Of a DNA stretch of 63,520 nucleotides, positions 15,825 through 25,318 are shown piece by piece. A program made the translations under genes and the position numbers. Each line of letters starts with the position of its first letter. Position 1 is the first letter of the stretch. This DNA is from Peptoniphilaceae bacterium (lineage in GTDB: Bacteria; Bacillota; Clostridia; Tissierellales; Peptoniphilaceae), in the NCBI GenBank assembly GCA_902363535.1, contig CABJAE010000014.1, positions 1 through 63,520 on the forward strand, in the 5' to 3' direction. Under the pieces are notes generated by a model that was not told the origin of the DNA, did not search any database, and saw only the letters and a program-made list of their open reading frames with translations.

Positions 15825-16680
15825 ACTGCGTGTACCGGCGACGACGGCCAATATGGGGCCGGGCTTCGACGTCATCGGCCTGGCTTTGGATTTATACAAC
15901 ACCTTTACATTTGCCCTGGACGGCGGCGACTGCGACAAAGAGAGCATGATTTATGAGGCGGCGAAAGTGGTCTTCGACAAGGCCGGCGCCTCCATGGAGA
16001 AATTCAGCTACCGAGTGGATGCGGATATTCCCATCGCCCGGGGCCTGGGCAGCAGCGCCACCTGCATCGTCGGCGGCATGGTGGGGGCAAATGAATTGCT
16101 CGGCGCGCCCTTCGCCCAAGATGAAATTTTAAAAATGGCATCGGATTTCGAAGGGCACCCGGACAATGTGGCCCCGGCCCTTTTAGGCGGCTGCGTCATC
16201 AGTTTACCCGCAGGCGACGGCGTGGTTTACAGAAAAATTAACAACATCGACAACTTCGCCACCATCGCGGCCTTCCCGGACTTCGACCTGTCCACGGCCA
16301 AGGCGCGGGCGGCCCTTCCCAAGTCGCTCTCCTATGCCGATACGGTGTCGAACATCGGCCACATGGGCTTTTTGATTCACGGCTTGGAAACGGCGGACAC
16401 GGAAGCCCTGTTCTTCGGCTTGGAAGACAAGATTCACGAGCCCTACCGCAGCAAGCTCATCGCCGGCTACGACGTGATGAAGACCCTGGAAGAGGATCAC
16501 AAGGGCCGCGTCCTCATTAGCGGCGCCGGGCCAACCCTGTTGTTTGTCACGGAAAAATCCGCAGACCTCGAGGCGATTAAAAGGGATTGGGAAAAAATTT
16601 CCGAGCCCCTTGACGCCGCCTGGGACATTCGGATTCTCCACATTACCACCACCGGCGTGGAAATTTTAGAAAATGCGTAA
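15817..16680 (+). CDS. thrB: Homoserine kinase
   Basis: 287 residues, GHMP-kinase family. The N-terminal ATTANMGPGFDVIGLAL, the ATP-binding loop PIARGLGSSATCIVGG and the C-terminal GRVLISGAGPTLL are the three family motifs. It phosphorylates homoserine for the threonine synthase encoded immediately upstream. The start is ATG 15817, with GGAGGGATTTC inside the end of thrC. Confidence 0.95.
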   Translation: MIKLRVPATTANMGPGFDVIGLALDLYNTFTFALDGGDCDKESMIYEAAKVVFDKAGASMEKFSYRVDADIPIARGLGSSATCIVGGMVGANELLGAPFAQDEILKMASDFEGHPDNVAPALLGGCVISLPAGDGVVYRKINNIDNFATIAAFPDFDLSTAKARAALPKSLSYADTVSNIGHMGFLIHGLETADTEALFFGLEDKIHEPYRSKLIAGYDVMKTLEEDHKGRVLISGAGPTLLFVTEKSADLEAIKRDWEKISEPLDAAWDIRILHITTTGVEILENA

Positions 16681-16686
16681 AAAATG

Positions 16687-16708
16687 AGCCCTCGGAATTT
16701 TCCGGGGG
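16687..16708 (+). terminator. Hairpin after thrB
   Basis: GCCCTCGG and CCGGGGGC pair (one G-U) around AATTTT between convergent genes. The T tail is weak (TTCCT). Confidence 0.5.
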
Positions 16709-16715
16709 CTTCCTA

Positions 16716-17837
16716 TTACAGTATTTTCTTTTGGATGGCGATTAAAAAGCTTTCCATGATCGGATTCATTTGCGTGCGGGGCACATTGACCTGCACGTGG
16801 TACATATTGCCCGAGCCTTCATGATCGCCTTTCAAATGATCCATGATTTCTTTTAAATCCACCGGCACATCGGCGCTTCGAAGGACGTGAATTTGGGCTT
16901 CGTTGCCGTTGGGAATGCCGTAGATCTGTACGGTCTTCGATTTTTTCTGAATGGCGTTGGACAGGTATTTAAAGCTTTTAAAATTAATGTTTTCCAGAGT
17001 GGTGTAAATATAGCCCACGCCTTCCACGGTGCGGCGCTTGGCCATAAATTCTTGCACCTGTTCCAGACCGATGGTTTCTTCCAGGGAGTCGATTTTCTTC
17101 TTTTGTTCGTCAATTTTGCCCTGGAGTTTTTTCACCGCCTGCCAAATGCCCTGCGTGGTGCTTTCCTTCAGGTACATGGACAGATTTTTCGTCAGATAAC
17201 GATGGTTTCTGTAATCGTCCAAGGCGCTTTTGCCGCAGACGAAGGTAAGCTTCAGGCCTTCTTCCTCTTTTTCGATTTTTTGAATGGCGAAGAGGGCCAC
17301 CTCGCCGGTGTTTTTCAAGAGAGGTCCCACGCTGTAAACTTTGTCTACGGAGGGGATGGTGACCTCGCCCTTTTCTTCTTGAATCGGAAGATTGGATTCG
17401 ATAAGATGATTGACGTAGTTCTCTATTTTTTCAAGAGACATAAAGCCGATGTCCTCGGCGTCGACGACGAGATAGCATACCTCTTCCGTGGAGCCGGAAA
17501 GGACCTTGGCGTGGAGAAGTTTTTCCAAAGCGCCGGCAAAGAGAATGCGGGCGATGTTGTTTTGCATGGATTGCAGGCGGCGGGGCCAGTCGATGGCGAG
17601 CTCCGCTTCCTCGCCGCTTTTTGCCGCGGGCATTTTGCATTGAATGCGGCCGCCTTCCGCGGTGTAGTCCACGGCTTCGCCGTCGATGGTGATTTTATCG
17701 CCGGCGTAGTAGCCTTCCACCGGCGGGGCCACGATGCTGTCTTCCAACAAGAAGTAATCAAAGCCTTTACTTTTTACGGTGTCGGGAACGGTGATTTTCA
17801 TGGATTTACGGTAGGGTTCCCTAAGATACAGGGCCAT
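16716..17837 (-). CDS. AlaX-like alanyl-tRNA editing-domain homologue lacking zinc ligands
   Basis: 373 residues, collinear with the editing half of alanyl-tRNA synthetase: a barrel-like N-terminus, then IDWPRRLQSMQNNIARILFA where active proteins have the HxxxH zinc motif (form RRFDHMQQHTGQHLLS), and SVGPLLKNTGEVAL where they have CGGTHV before the TGE. All four zinc ligands are replaced, so hydrolysis of Ser/Gly-tRNA(Ala) by the known mechanism looks impossible. A coiled coil (about 235-260) and a DHHA1-like C-terminus remain. It may bind tRNA or have a new role. The start has AAAGGAGGCGCC. Single gene, opposite in strand to its neighbours. Confidence 0.72.
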   Translation of the reverse strand: MALYLREPYRKSMKITVPDTVKSKGFDYFLLEDSIVAPPVEGYYAGDKITIDGEAVDYTAEGGRIQCKMPAAKSGEEAELAIDWPRRLQSMQNNIARILFAGALEKLLHAKVLSGSTEEVCYLVVDAEDIGFMSLEKIENYVNHLIESNLPIQEEKGEVTIPSVDKVYSVGPLLKNTGEVALFAIQKIEKEEEGLKLTFVCGKSALDDYRNHRYLTKNLSMYLKESTTQGIWQAVKKLQGKIDEQKKKIDSLEETIGLEQVQEFMAKRRTVEGVGYIYTTLENINFKSFKYLSNAIQKKSKTVQIYGIPNGNEAQIHVLRSADVPVDLKEIMDHLKGDHEGSGNMYHVQVNVPRTQMNPIMESFLIAIQKKIL

Positions 17838-17910
17838 AGGCGCCTCCTTTTGTTTTATTCGCGTTTTCCTTATTTTATCATATCTTTCGGTTTTTCGAGA
17901 GCGGGTGGTT

Positions 17911-20286
17911 ATGAAACAGTTATGGTTTATCTTGTGCCTGGCACTTGCCGGGGGCTGCTTTTTTGCGGAGCGCGCGCCCCTTTTCTTTATTGCGCCTGTT
18001 TTGATCCTCGCCGCCTTTTGTTTTTTACTGTGGGGAAAGAAAGCGAATGCACTCTATCCCGCGGCAGCTCTCGCCGCGTTTGTCTTTGCCTCGGCCGGCC
18101 TTCATTCCGTGGAGGCGCCTCCTGTGCGGGCCGCGGTGCGGGGCGTGGTTATGGCGTCGAAGGAAAATTACTACGATTTAAGGCTCGGCCCCTTTAAAAA
18201 GGTGCGGGTTTTTTCCGAGGCGAATCCCGCCATGGGCGAGCGGATGGCCGTGCGGGGGCTTACGATGAAGCCGGAAGTGCCGAGAAATCCCGGCGGCTTC
18301 GACGGACGCCATTACGCATTATCCCACGGAATTAAAGCCACCCTGCGACCCACGAAGGAAGAAATGCTTCCCGAAAGGGGAGGGGCCATCGAAAAGATCT
18401 ACGCCTGCCGCGGCCGGTTCAGAAAAAAAGGCGCGGCCATTTGCGAAAATTATTTTCCGCCGAAAGAGGCGAAACTTTTATCCGCCATGCTCTTCGGAAA
18501 CGACGCCGACTGGGAGGGGCTTGAAGATTTTCGCACCCTGAATGTGATTCATATTTTGTCCATTTCGGGTTTACATATCGGGCTTATTCTGGCTCTGATG
18601 TCCGGGGCTTTAAAGAAGCTCACCGTACCCTACGACCTGCGGAAGATTTCCGTCCACGGGCTTTTGCTCGCGTACCTTTTTCTCACGGGCTTTCCCGTAG
18701 GCGGCATGCGGGTGTGGCTGTCCCTCTTGTTTACGGATGCGGGGAAGCGGCTGTGGCGGCCGGTGGATCCCAACTACGCCCTGGGCTTCAGCGCCGCCAT
18801 ATTTCTCTTGGTCAATCCCTTTTACATTTACCGATTGGGCTTTTTGTTCAGCTTTTTCTCCGTCTACGGCATATTAAATTTCTACCCGAAATTGCCCATC
18901 CTCGGATCGGAAAGGGGAAAGGTTGCACAGGCCCTGGGCGTGAGTGTGGCCGTGAGCCTCGCCATCGCGCCCCTTCTCCTGTTTACCTCCGGGAGCATTT
19001 CGATGATGGGCCTTATCGCCAATGTGGTGCTTCTGCCACTTGCCGCGGCGATTTTGTACGGGGCCGTGGCCGTGTCCCTTTTGTCTTTTCTCTTTCCGCC
19101 GGTGGCGGCGGGGGCGGCCGTCGTGACCCGATGGATTTTTCTGCCCTTTCTTTTTCTCACAAAGCACATGGCCCACGCGCCTTTCAATTGGGTGCTGCCG
19201 AGCTTTTCCGTCCTCGAGGCCTGCGCTTATTACCTGATCCTTCACTTCGCCATGCACTTTCCCATGAGGCGCCTGAATTTAAGGGCGGGCAGGCTCTTGA
19301 TTCTTCAGGCCGTGATTGTCGGCATCCTTGTTCTCGCTTGGGGCCACCGGACGCGGCCCGATCTTTCCGTGACCCAGCTCTACGTGGGGCAAGGGGACTG
19401 TGCCTATGTTGAGGCGAAAAATTTTCGCGGTCTCATCGACACGGGCGGCAGCCGCTTCGGCGCCGATCCCACGGCCCGCTACGTGGAGCCCTTCTTGCGG
19501 AAATGCGGCGTGGGTGCCCTGGACGCCGTGTTCCTTTCCCACTACGACGCGGATCACGCCGGCGGTGTGAACACCTTGGCGAAAAACCACAAAATCAAAC
19601 ACATTTTCGCCCCGGCGCCGGGAAGCGACGAAGATGTAGCCATGTACGAGGAAATTCAAGACAATGCCGGCGCCGTCGAGCCCATCGAGGGGACATTTGC
19701 CATGAAGGATTGGGATTTGAGGGTCTTTCCCCCTTACGGAAAGGAAGACAACGCCCTGTCCATGGTGATGGAGCTTTCCTCCAAGGGGCAGAGGATGCTC
19801 TTTCTCGGCGATTTGCCCGCGCAGCAGGAGAAAGTGCTTCTTTCGGATCTTCGCCACAGCGAGAGCATTGTGAAGCTCGCCCACCACGGATCGAAGACAT
19901 CAAGCTGCGACGAGTTTTTGGAAGCCACACGGCCTCGCTTGGCCCTTATTTCCGCGGGCGAGAACAATTCCTACGGCCATCCCCACAAGGCGGTCCTTCA
20001 GCGCTTACAGAACCACGACATTCCTTATTTAGAGACGAAAAACGGCGCCATTACTATGGATTTTAAAGACGGGAAAGTTTTTGTGTCCGTCTATAAACCG
20101 CGGAAATTTTCCGTAGGGCAAAGTATCTTTTTTGCCGCCTGCGTGGTAGGCTTAATGGGTATGGTCGATGTGGGCGCAACGTATTTTAAGAAAAGAGAGC
20201 GATTATGGAATCAGTGGATTACAGCGGAGCCTATCTTCTCCACGGGCCGGAAAAATTCGGTATGGAAGAGAAGCGCAGACAAATAG
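17911..20286 (+). CDS. comEC: ComEC/Rec2-type DNA uptake channel protein
   Basis: About 791 residues. N-terminal hydrophobic segments lead into an OB-like external region, then the Competence domain with about eight membrane helices (VIHILSISGLHIGLI is typical) and a C-terminal metallo-beta-lactamase-like domain with SHYDADHAGG, FLGDL and LAHHGS. It forms the inner-membrane channel for transforming DNA. After that domain an extra membrane helix and a basic tail of about 50 residues follow, the last 82 bases overlapping holA. GTG 17905 is an alternative start. No comEA is adjacent, so competence cannot be concluded from this window. Confidence 0.9.
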   Translation: MKQLWFILCLALAGGCFFAERAPLFFIAPVLILAAFCFLLWGKKANALYPAAALAAFVFASAGLHSVEAPPVRAAVRGVVMASKENYYDLRLGPFKKVRVFSEANPAMGERMAVRGLTMKPEVPRNPGGFDGRHYALSHGIKATLRPTKEEMLPERGGAIEKIYACRGRFRKKGAAICENYFPPKEAKLLSAMLFGNDADWEGLEDFRTLNVIHILSISGLHIGLILALMSGALKKLTVPYDLRKISVHGLLLAYLFLTGFPVGGMRVWLSLLFTDAGKRLWRPVDPNYALGFSAAIFLLVNPFYIYRLGFLFSFFSVYGILNFYPKLPILGSERGKVAQALGVSVAVSLAIAPLLLFTSGSISMMGLIANVVLLPLAAAILYGAVAVSLLSFLFPPVAAGAAVVTRWIFLPFLFLTKHMAHAPFNWVLPSFSVLEACAYYLILHFAMHFPMRRLNLRAGRLLILQAVIVGILVLAWGHRTRPDLSVTQLYVGQGDCAYVEAKNFRGLIDTGGSRFGADPTARYVEPFLRKCGVGALDAVFLSHYDADHAGGVNTLAKNHKIKHIFAPAPGSDEDVAMYEEIQDNAGAVEPIEGTFAMKDWDLRVFPPYGKEDNALSMVMELSSKGQRMLFLGDLPAQQEKVLLSDLRHSESIVKLAHHGSKTSSCDEFLEATRPRLALISAGENNSYGHPHKAVLQRLQNHDIPYLETKNGAITMDFKDGKVFVSVYKPRKFSVGQSIFFAACVVGLMGMVDVGATYFKKRERLWNQWITAEPIFSTGRKNSVWKRSADK

Positions 20287-21188
20287 AAAAGCGGTATTTG
20301 GATCCCGCCACCAAGGATTTAAATTACGACGTGGCATCGGGGGATGTGGGAGAAATTTTGGCCAAGGCCAACACCCTGCCCTTCATGTCGGAAAAGCGCA
20401 TCGTCGTCGTAAAAGACGCGGGGCTTTTGGCGAGCGATCCGGCCTTCGATCGCTTCCTGGAGGGGGTTTTTGAAATCCCGGCCTCCACGATTCTTCTTTT
20501 AATGGAGACACAGACGCCTGTAAAGAAGAATCAAAAGCTCTACAAGCGCTTCGACAAGGCCCATCGGGTCATCGCCATGGAGCGACTCACCGGGCAGGTG
20601 CTCAGGCGCTTTCTCGCCGGCTATTTGGCGAAGCAAAATCGCCGCATTCGCCCGGAGGTGCTGGAGCATTTTATCCGCCTCTCCGGCTACGGCGACAGGC
20701 AATTTACAGGAGACCTCGAGGGCCTGGTGAACACATTGGATCAAATCGCAAGCGTTTCGGAAGGGGAAGTGACCATGGAGGCGGTGGACGCCTTTTTGGA
20801 TCCCTTTTCCGCGGAGACCATCTTCGATCTTCTCGCCGCCATCGCGAGAAAAGACGGGGCTGCGATTTTAAATCTTTTGGACGAATTCGAAGTGAAAGAA
20901 GAGCCCGCCGGGCGCATTCTCTACATGATCGCACGGCAAACGGGCAATCTCCTCTACTACAAAACCATGAAAGAGACGGGAAGAAGTGACGGAGAGATTT
21001 TTCGCTTTATGGGCGTAAAGCCCTACGAAGGCAAAAAAATAGCCGCCCAAAGCGGCGCTTATACGAAGGCGCAGCTCGGGCGGCATTACCGATACATTCT
21101 GGACGAGGAGCTTCGCATGAAGAGCACCTCCGCTTCGGATCGGGACGTGCTTCAGACCCTGCTTCTTTCCATGTTGCGGGACAATTAA
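20205..21188 (+). CDS. holA: DNA polymerase III delta subunit
   Basis: 327 residues, the clamp-loader subunit that opens the sliding clamp. The N-terminus GAYLLHGPEKFGMEEKRRQI matches the family opening (YLLYGxExxL), so the start inside comEC is needed. The DNA pol III delta core (ASTILLLMETQTPVKKNQKLYKRF) and the C-terminal collar domain (MIARQTGNLLYYK) are present. Neighbourhood comEC-holA-rpsT is the usual Firmicutes order. A strong bidirectional terminator follows. Confidence 0.93.
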   Translation: MESVDYSGAYLLHGPEKFGMEEKRRQIEKRYLDPATKDLNYDVASGDVGEILAKANTLPFMSEKRIVVVKDAGLLASDPAFDRFLEGVFEIPASTILLLMETQTPVKKNQKLYKRFDKAHRVIAMERLTGQVLRRFLAGYLAKQNRRIRPEVLEHFIRLSGYGDRQFTGDLEGLVNTLDQIASVSEGEVTMEAVDAFLDPFSAETIFDLLAAIARKDGAAILNLLDEFEVKEEPAGRILYMIARQTGNLLYYKTMKETGRSDGEIFRFMGVKPYEGKKIAAQSGAYTKAQLGRHYRYILDEELRMKSTSASDRDVLQTLLLSMLRDN

Positions 21189-21202
21189 ATAAGGGCAATA
21201 AA

Positions 21203-21233
21203 AAAACTGAAAACAACTGTTTTCAGTTTTTCT
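21203..21233. terminator. Bidirectional terminator between holA and rpsT
   Basis: AAAACTGAAAAC (21203-21214) and GTTTTCAGTTTT (21219-21230) form a perfect 12-bp stem with A and T tracts on both sides, serving both converging genes. Confidence 0.88.
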
Positions 21234-21234
21234 C

Positions 21235-21498
21235 TTAGTTGGCGCGATTTAACTTTTTGGTCAAACGGCTCATGCGACGATCGGCCGCGTTTTTATGAAT
21301 AACATTCTTGGATGCCGCTCTCTTGAGTTTTTTGTCGACAGCGCGGAGGAGATCTCTCGCTTCGTCGATATCACCTTTGTCAAGCGCTTCTTCGAACTTG
21401 CGAATGGACGTCTTAATGCCGGTTTTAACGGATTTATTGCGCAAGGTTTCTTTCTTCGTTCTGTCGATACGCTTAATTGCGGATTTAATATTTGCCAT
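21235..21498 (-). CDS. rpsT: Ribosomal protein S20
   Basis: 87 residues, strongly basic, starting MANIKSAIKRI with the characteristic KNVIHKNAADRRMSRLTKKL C-terminus. It binds 16S rRNA in the 30S body. Its ribosome site on the minus strand is GGAGGTG. It is transcribed alone from the promoter at 21549-21577. Confidence 0.97.
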   Translation of the reverse strand: MANIKSAIKRIDRTKKETLRNKSVKTGIKTSIRKFEEALDKGDIDEARDLLRAVDKKLKRAASKNVIHKNAADRRMSRLTKKLNRAN

Positions 21499-21548
21499 GA
21501 TTCACCTCCGACTGTGATTTTATCCCTTTGGATACCTTAACTTGTAGA

Positions 21549-21577
21549 ATTTTACCACATGGTTCGGCCTTTTGCAA
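21549..21577 (-). promoter_or_regulatory. Promoter of rpsT
   Basis: Minus-strand TTGCAA (21577-21572), 17-bp spacer and TAAAAT (21554-21549). A 50-base untranslated leader follows. Confidence 0.65.
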
Positions 21578-21663
21578 GAAAGGCTTCGGGGAAGTTTACA
21601 AAAGATGTAGAAAACTCGGGTTTGTGGTAAAATGAATAGTCAGATTCAAGAAAGGGGAACATT

Positions 21664-22206
21664 TTGAAGCGAAAAGGAAAATCGTCTTCCACGGCGGTAG
21701 AAATGATAAAAATAGTAATTATGGCGGTGGTATTGGCCGTAGTCATCCGCCACTTCATCTTTAACACGACCATGGTCATCGGCCAAAGCATGGAACCGAC
21801 ACTGCACGAAAGGGAACGCATGATCTGCTTGGTCTTTCCCAATTACTTCTCTGATCCCAAGCGGGGCGACATCGTGATTATCGACGCGCCGGACGAGTCG
21901 GGGAAAGAATACGTGAAGCGCGTCGTCGGCCTGCCCGGGGATCACATTCAAATCGAAGAGGGCAAGGTCTTCGTCAACGGCGTGGCCTTAAAGGAAAACT
22001 ACATCCATCCCGGCGTATCCACGGGGATTTATCAGGACAAGGCCTGGGATATAAAAGAAGGCGAATTTTTCGTCATGGGAGACAATCGCCAACAGGGCAT
22101 GTCCATCGACAGCCGCTACTTCGGTCCGGTGGAAAAGAAGCACGTAAGGTCACGGGCGGCTCTGCGTTACTATCCCTTTTCGAAATTTACTGTATTTAGC
22201 CATTAA
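21664..22206 (+). CDS. lepB: Signal peptidase I
   Basis: 180 residues with one N-terminal membrane anchor (IVIMAVVLAVVIRHFIF). The catalytic serine is in GQSMEPTL and the lysine in YVKRVVGLPGD; the MGDNR box is also present. It removes signal peptides on the outer face of the membrane. The likely start is TTG 21664 after AAAGGGGAACA, since no ATG precedes the membrane segment. It is directly upstream of lepA, a classical pairing. Confidence 0.95.
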   Translation: MKRKGKSSSTAVEMIKIVIMAVVLAVVIRHFIFNTTMVIGQSMEPTLHERERMICLVFPNYFSDPKRGDIVIIDAPDESGKEYVKRVVGLPGDHIQIEEGKVFVNGVALKENYIHPGVSTGIYQDKAWDIKEGEFFVMGDNRQQGMSIDSRYFGPVEKKHVRSRAALRYYPFSKFTVFSH

Positions 22207-22227
22207 CGGACGCATAAAGGAGGTACT

Positions 22228-24036
22228 ATGACCGATCGTCAAAAAAACATTCGTAATTTCTCCATTATCGCCCATATCGATCACGGAAAGAGCACCTTGG
22301 CCGACCGACTCATCGAAAAGACCGGCATGCTTACGGAGCGGGAAATGGACTCCCAGGTGCTGGACTCCATGGCGCTGGAAAAAGAGCGGGGCATTACCAT
22401 TAAGCTCAAGGCCGTGCGCCTGGTCCACGAGAGGGACGGGGAAGAATATATTTTAAATCTCATCGACACTCCGGGCCACGTGGACTTTAACTACGAGGTG
22501 TCCCGCTCCTTGGCCGCCTGTGAAGGGGCGCTGTTGGTCGTGGACTCTACCCAAGGGGTGGAGGCACAGACCTTGGCCAATGTGTACTTAGCAATGGATC
22601 AGGATTTGGAAATGGTGCCGGTCATCAACAAGATCGACCTGCCCTCGGCCCGCGTGGATGAAGTAAAAAAAGAAATCGAGGACATCGTCGCTCTGGACAC
22701 GGAGCATGCGCCTTTAATCAGCGCGAAAAACGGCGTGGGCATCGACGATGTACTGGACGCCATTATCGACGAGATTCCCGCGCCGACCGGGGATGCGAAT
22801 GCGCCACTAAAGGCGTTGATCTTCGATTCCATTTACGACAGCTACCGGGGCGTGGTTTGCTACGTGCGGATTTTCGACGGCAAAGTAAAGGCAGGGGACC
22901 GCATTAAAATGTGGGCCACGGAAAAAGAATTTGAAGTGGTGGAAGTGGGCGTCAATGCCAACGGAAGCATTCCTCTCAAGGAACTTTCCGCAGGCGATGT
23001 CGGCTACATTACGGCCAGCATTAAAAACGTAAAAGAAGCTCGGGTCGGCGACACGATCTACGATCCGGCCAATCCGCCGAAGGAAGCCCTGCCCGGCTAC
23101 AAAAAAGTCGTGCCCATGGTCTACTCCGGCATCTATCCCGCGGAAGGGGAATCCTACACCGACGTGCGCGACGCTCTGGAAAAGCTCCAGGTCAACGACG
23201 CGGCCCTGGTATTCGATGCGGAAACTTCCGTGGCCTTGGGCTTCGGCTTCCGCTGCGGCTTTTTGGGCCTTCTTCACATGGAAATCATTCAAGAGCGGCT
23301 GGAGCGGGAATTTAATCTGGATATTATTACCACGGCGCCTTCGGTTATCTACCGGGTGCACACCGTGGACGGGGAGATGGAAGAGATTCAAAATCCGTCG
23401 AACCTTCCCGATCCCACGGCCATCGAATACATGGAAGAACCCTTTGTGCGGGCGGAAATTATGTCGCCCACGGACTACGTCGGCACCATTATGGAGCTCT
23501 GCCAAGAGCGCAGAGGCCGCTACATCAGCATGGACTATTTGGAAGAGACCCGCGTGGTCATCACCTACGAGTTGCCCTTAAACGAAGTCATTTACGATTT
23601 CTTCGACGCCTTAAAGAGCAAGACAAGGGGCTACGCCTCCTACGACTACGAGCTCATCGGCTACGAACAGGGCGACTTGGTGAAAATGGATATTCTCATC
23701 AACGGGGAATTGGTGGATGCCTTCTCCCTTATCGTCCATAAGGAAAAGGCCTACGAGCGGGGCAGAAAAATTTGCGAGCGCCTCACCGGCGTCATTCCCC
23801 GCCATCAATTTGCCGTGCCCATTCAGGCGGCCATCGGCTCCAAGATCATCGCCAGAGAAACCATTCGCGCCGTGAGAAAAGACGTACTGGCCAAGTGCTA
23901 CGGCGGCGACATTTCTCGGAAGCGAAAACTCTTGGAAAAACAAAAGGAAGGGAAGAAGCGCATGCGCTCCATCGGCAATGTGGAAGTGCCTCAAGAAGCC
24001 TTCCTCGCCGTCCTCAAATACGACGAAGACAAATAA
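22228..24036 (+). CDS. lepA: Elongation factor 4 (LepA), back-translocating GTPase
   Basis: 602 residues. G1 [10 protein letters not shown]2 region [11 protein letters not shown]3 DTPGHVDF and G4 NKIDLP are intact, and the C-terminal LepA-specific domain ([20 protein letters not shown]) identifies the family. It remodels stalled or mistranslocated ribosomes. Start ATG has AAGGAGG. The terminator just downstream partly separates it from hemW. Confidence 0.97.
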   Translation: MTDRQKNIRNFSIIAHIDHGKSTLADRLIEKTGMLTEREMDSQVLDSMALEKERGITIKLKAVRLVHERDGEEYILNLIDTPGHVDFNYEVSRSLAACEGALLVVDSTQGVEAQTLANVYLAMDQDLEMVPVINKIDLPSARVDEVKKEIEDIVALDTEHAPLISAKNGVGIDDVLDAIIDEIPAPTGDANAPLKALIFDSIYDSYRGVVCYVRIFDGKVKAGDRIKMWATEKEFEVVEVGVNANGSIPLKELSAGDVGYITASIKNVKEARVGDTIYDPANPPKEALPGYKKVVPMVYSGIYPAEGESYTDVRDALEKLQVNDAALVFDAETSVALGFGFRCGFLGLLHMEIIQERLEREFNLDIITTAPSVIYRVHTVDGEMEEIQNPSNLPDPTAIEYMEEPFVRAEIMSPTDYVGTIMELCQERRGRYISMDYLEETRVVITYELPLNEVIYDFFDALKSKTRGYASYDYELIGYEQGDLVKMDILINGELVDAFSLIVHKEKAYERGRKICERLTGVIPRHQFAVPIQAAIGSKIIARETIRAVRKDVLAKCYGGDISRKRKLLEKQKEGKKRMRSIGNVEVPQEAFLAVLKYDEDK

Positions 24037-24042
24037 GAAAGG

Positions 24043-24066
24043 CGGACCTGGAAGGGTCCGTTTTTT
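24043..24066 (+). terminator. Terminator or attenuator between lepA and hemW
   Basis: CGGACC and GGTCCG enclose TGGAAG and are followed by six T residues. The hemW ribosome site (GGAGG) starts right after the T run, so read-through must supply hemW unless a promoter is missed. Confidence 0.75.
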
Positions 24067-24075
24067 GGAGGTTTT

Positions 24076-25203
24076 ATGAAAAAGTCCCCGGGCATTTACA
24101 TTCACGTGCCCTTTTGCGAAAAAAAGTGCGACTACTGCGATTTCTACTCCCTGCCGAAAAAGGGCGAGGCGGATTTCGACGACTACGCGGAAAATCTCCT
24201 GAGAGAGATCGCGCTCTATGAAGATGCCATGGGCGTCGGCGTAAGCACGGTGTTTTTCGGCGGCGGCACGCCCTCCCTTATCGGCACGGCGCGCCTCGTG
24301 AAAATCATGGAGAAGCTGCGCCCTTTTCTAAATGAAGGGGCGGAGATCACCATGGAGGGAAATCCCGAAAGCGTCCTTCGCCTCGACGTGGCCGCCTTAA
24401 TCGATGCGGGCTTTAATCGCTTCAGCATGGGGGTACAGAGCGCGTCGGATAGGCTGCTCAACATCATGGGCCGCATTCACGACAGGAAAACCGCCGAGGA
24501 CGCCTTTTACCATTTAAGAGAGGGCGGGGCGAAAAACATTAATCTGGACTTCATCTCCTCCGTTCCTTCGGAGACCATGGAGGATGTGGCGGCGAGCCTC
24601 GCCATGATCGAGGCCCTGAATCCGGAACACGTGAGCCTTTACAGCTTAATCGTGGAGCCGGACACGGCCTTTTATCGCCGCTACGGAGAGATGATGGAGG
24701 AAAGAGACGAGGCGGATCGCATCCACGTTCACGCCTACGAAAAAGGCCTCGCCGCTTTGGGTTACAAGCAGTACGAAATCTCCAATTTCGAAAAAGGCGG
24801 CTGCAAGTGCGCCCACAATTTAAATTACTGGCACTTAGGCGAATACATCGGCCTTGGTCCCGGGGCAAGCGGCCATTTAAACGGCAGGCGGTACAGAAAT
24901 GTACAAAACCTTTCCGCCTACAACGAGGCCCTTCGCGAAGGCCGCGCGCCTATTGAAGAGGAAGAAGTGCTCTCGCCCGTGGATCGGGACAACGAGTACA
25001 CCATGCTCGGCCTCCGACTCAATGAGGGCATTGCCATGGATGCCCTCATGCCTTCGGGGGCGCGTTTTGACACGCTCTATAAGGAAGCCATCGAAAAAAA
25101 TGTGAACGACGGCCTCCTCACCATAACAAACGGCCGCGTGGCCTTAACGCGAAAGGGACGCGACCTGGCCAATCGGGTGGAAGTGGATTTCTTCCGCTTA
25201 TAA
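24076..25203 (+). CDS. hemW: HemW-type radical SAM protein (heme chaperone)
   Basis: 375 residues. The radical-SAM cluster motif is CEKKCDYCDFYS (CxxxCxxC), followed by FFGGGTPSLI and NLDFISSVPSET. The family was long annotated as oxygen-independent coproporphyrinogen III oxidase, but members without the extra N-terminal cysteine of HemN act as heme-binding chaperones. It lies between lepA and, normally, hrcA. Here hrcA is 8.8 kb away because of the insertion. Confidence 0.92.
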   Translation: MKKSPGIYIHVPFCEKKCDYCDFYSLPKKGEADFDDYAENLLREIALYEDAMGVGVSTVFFGGGTPSLIGTARLVKIMEKLRPFLNEGAEITMEGNPESVLRLDVAALIDAGFNRFSMGVQSASDRLLNIMGRIHDRKTAEDAFYHLREGGAKNINLDFISSVPSETMEDVAASLAMIEALNPEHVSLYSLIVEPDTAFYRRYGEMMEERDEADRIHVHAYEKGLAALGYKQYEISNFEKGGCKCAHNLNYWHLGEYIGLGPGASGHLNGRRYRNVQNLSAYNEALREGRAPIEEEEVLSPVDRDNEYTMLGLRLNEGIAMDALMPSGARFDTLYKEAIEKNVNDGLLTITNGRVALTRKGRDLANRVEVDFFRL

Positions 25204-25318
25204 AAATGAGTTCCCTTGAAGATGAGAGAAAGAAAAAACACGGAGCCATTCATGTGAATGAAACGATGCTTCGAAAGGGAAGGCAACAAGCACTTTACAT
25301 CAGCGTAACGGAGAAAAA

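Noticed and set aside
16887..18197. Long open frame (436 codons) on the plus strand
   Set aside because: It lies antisense to the AlaX-like gene and runs into the comEC start. The residue composition (Phe/Val/Gly-rich) is that of a mirror of GC-rich codons, and no ribosome site or family motif is seen.
19279..19887. 202-codon minus-strand frame
   Set aside because: Antisense shadow of the metallo-beta-lactamase-like domain of comEC.
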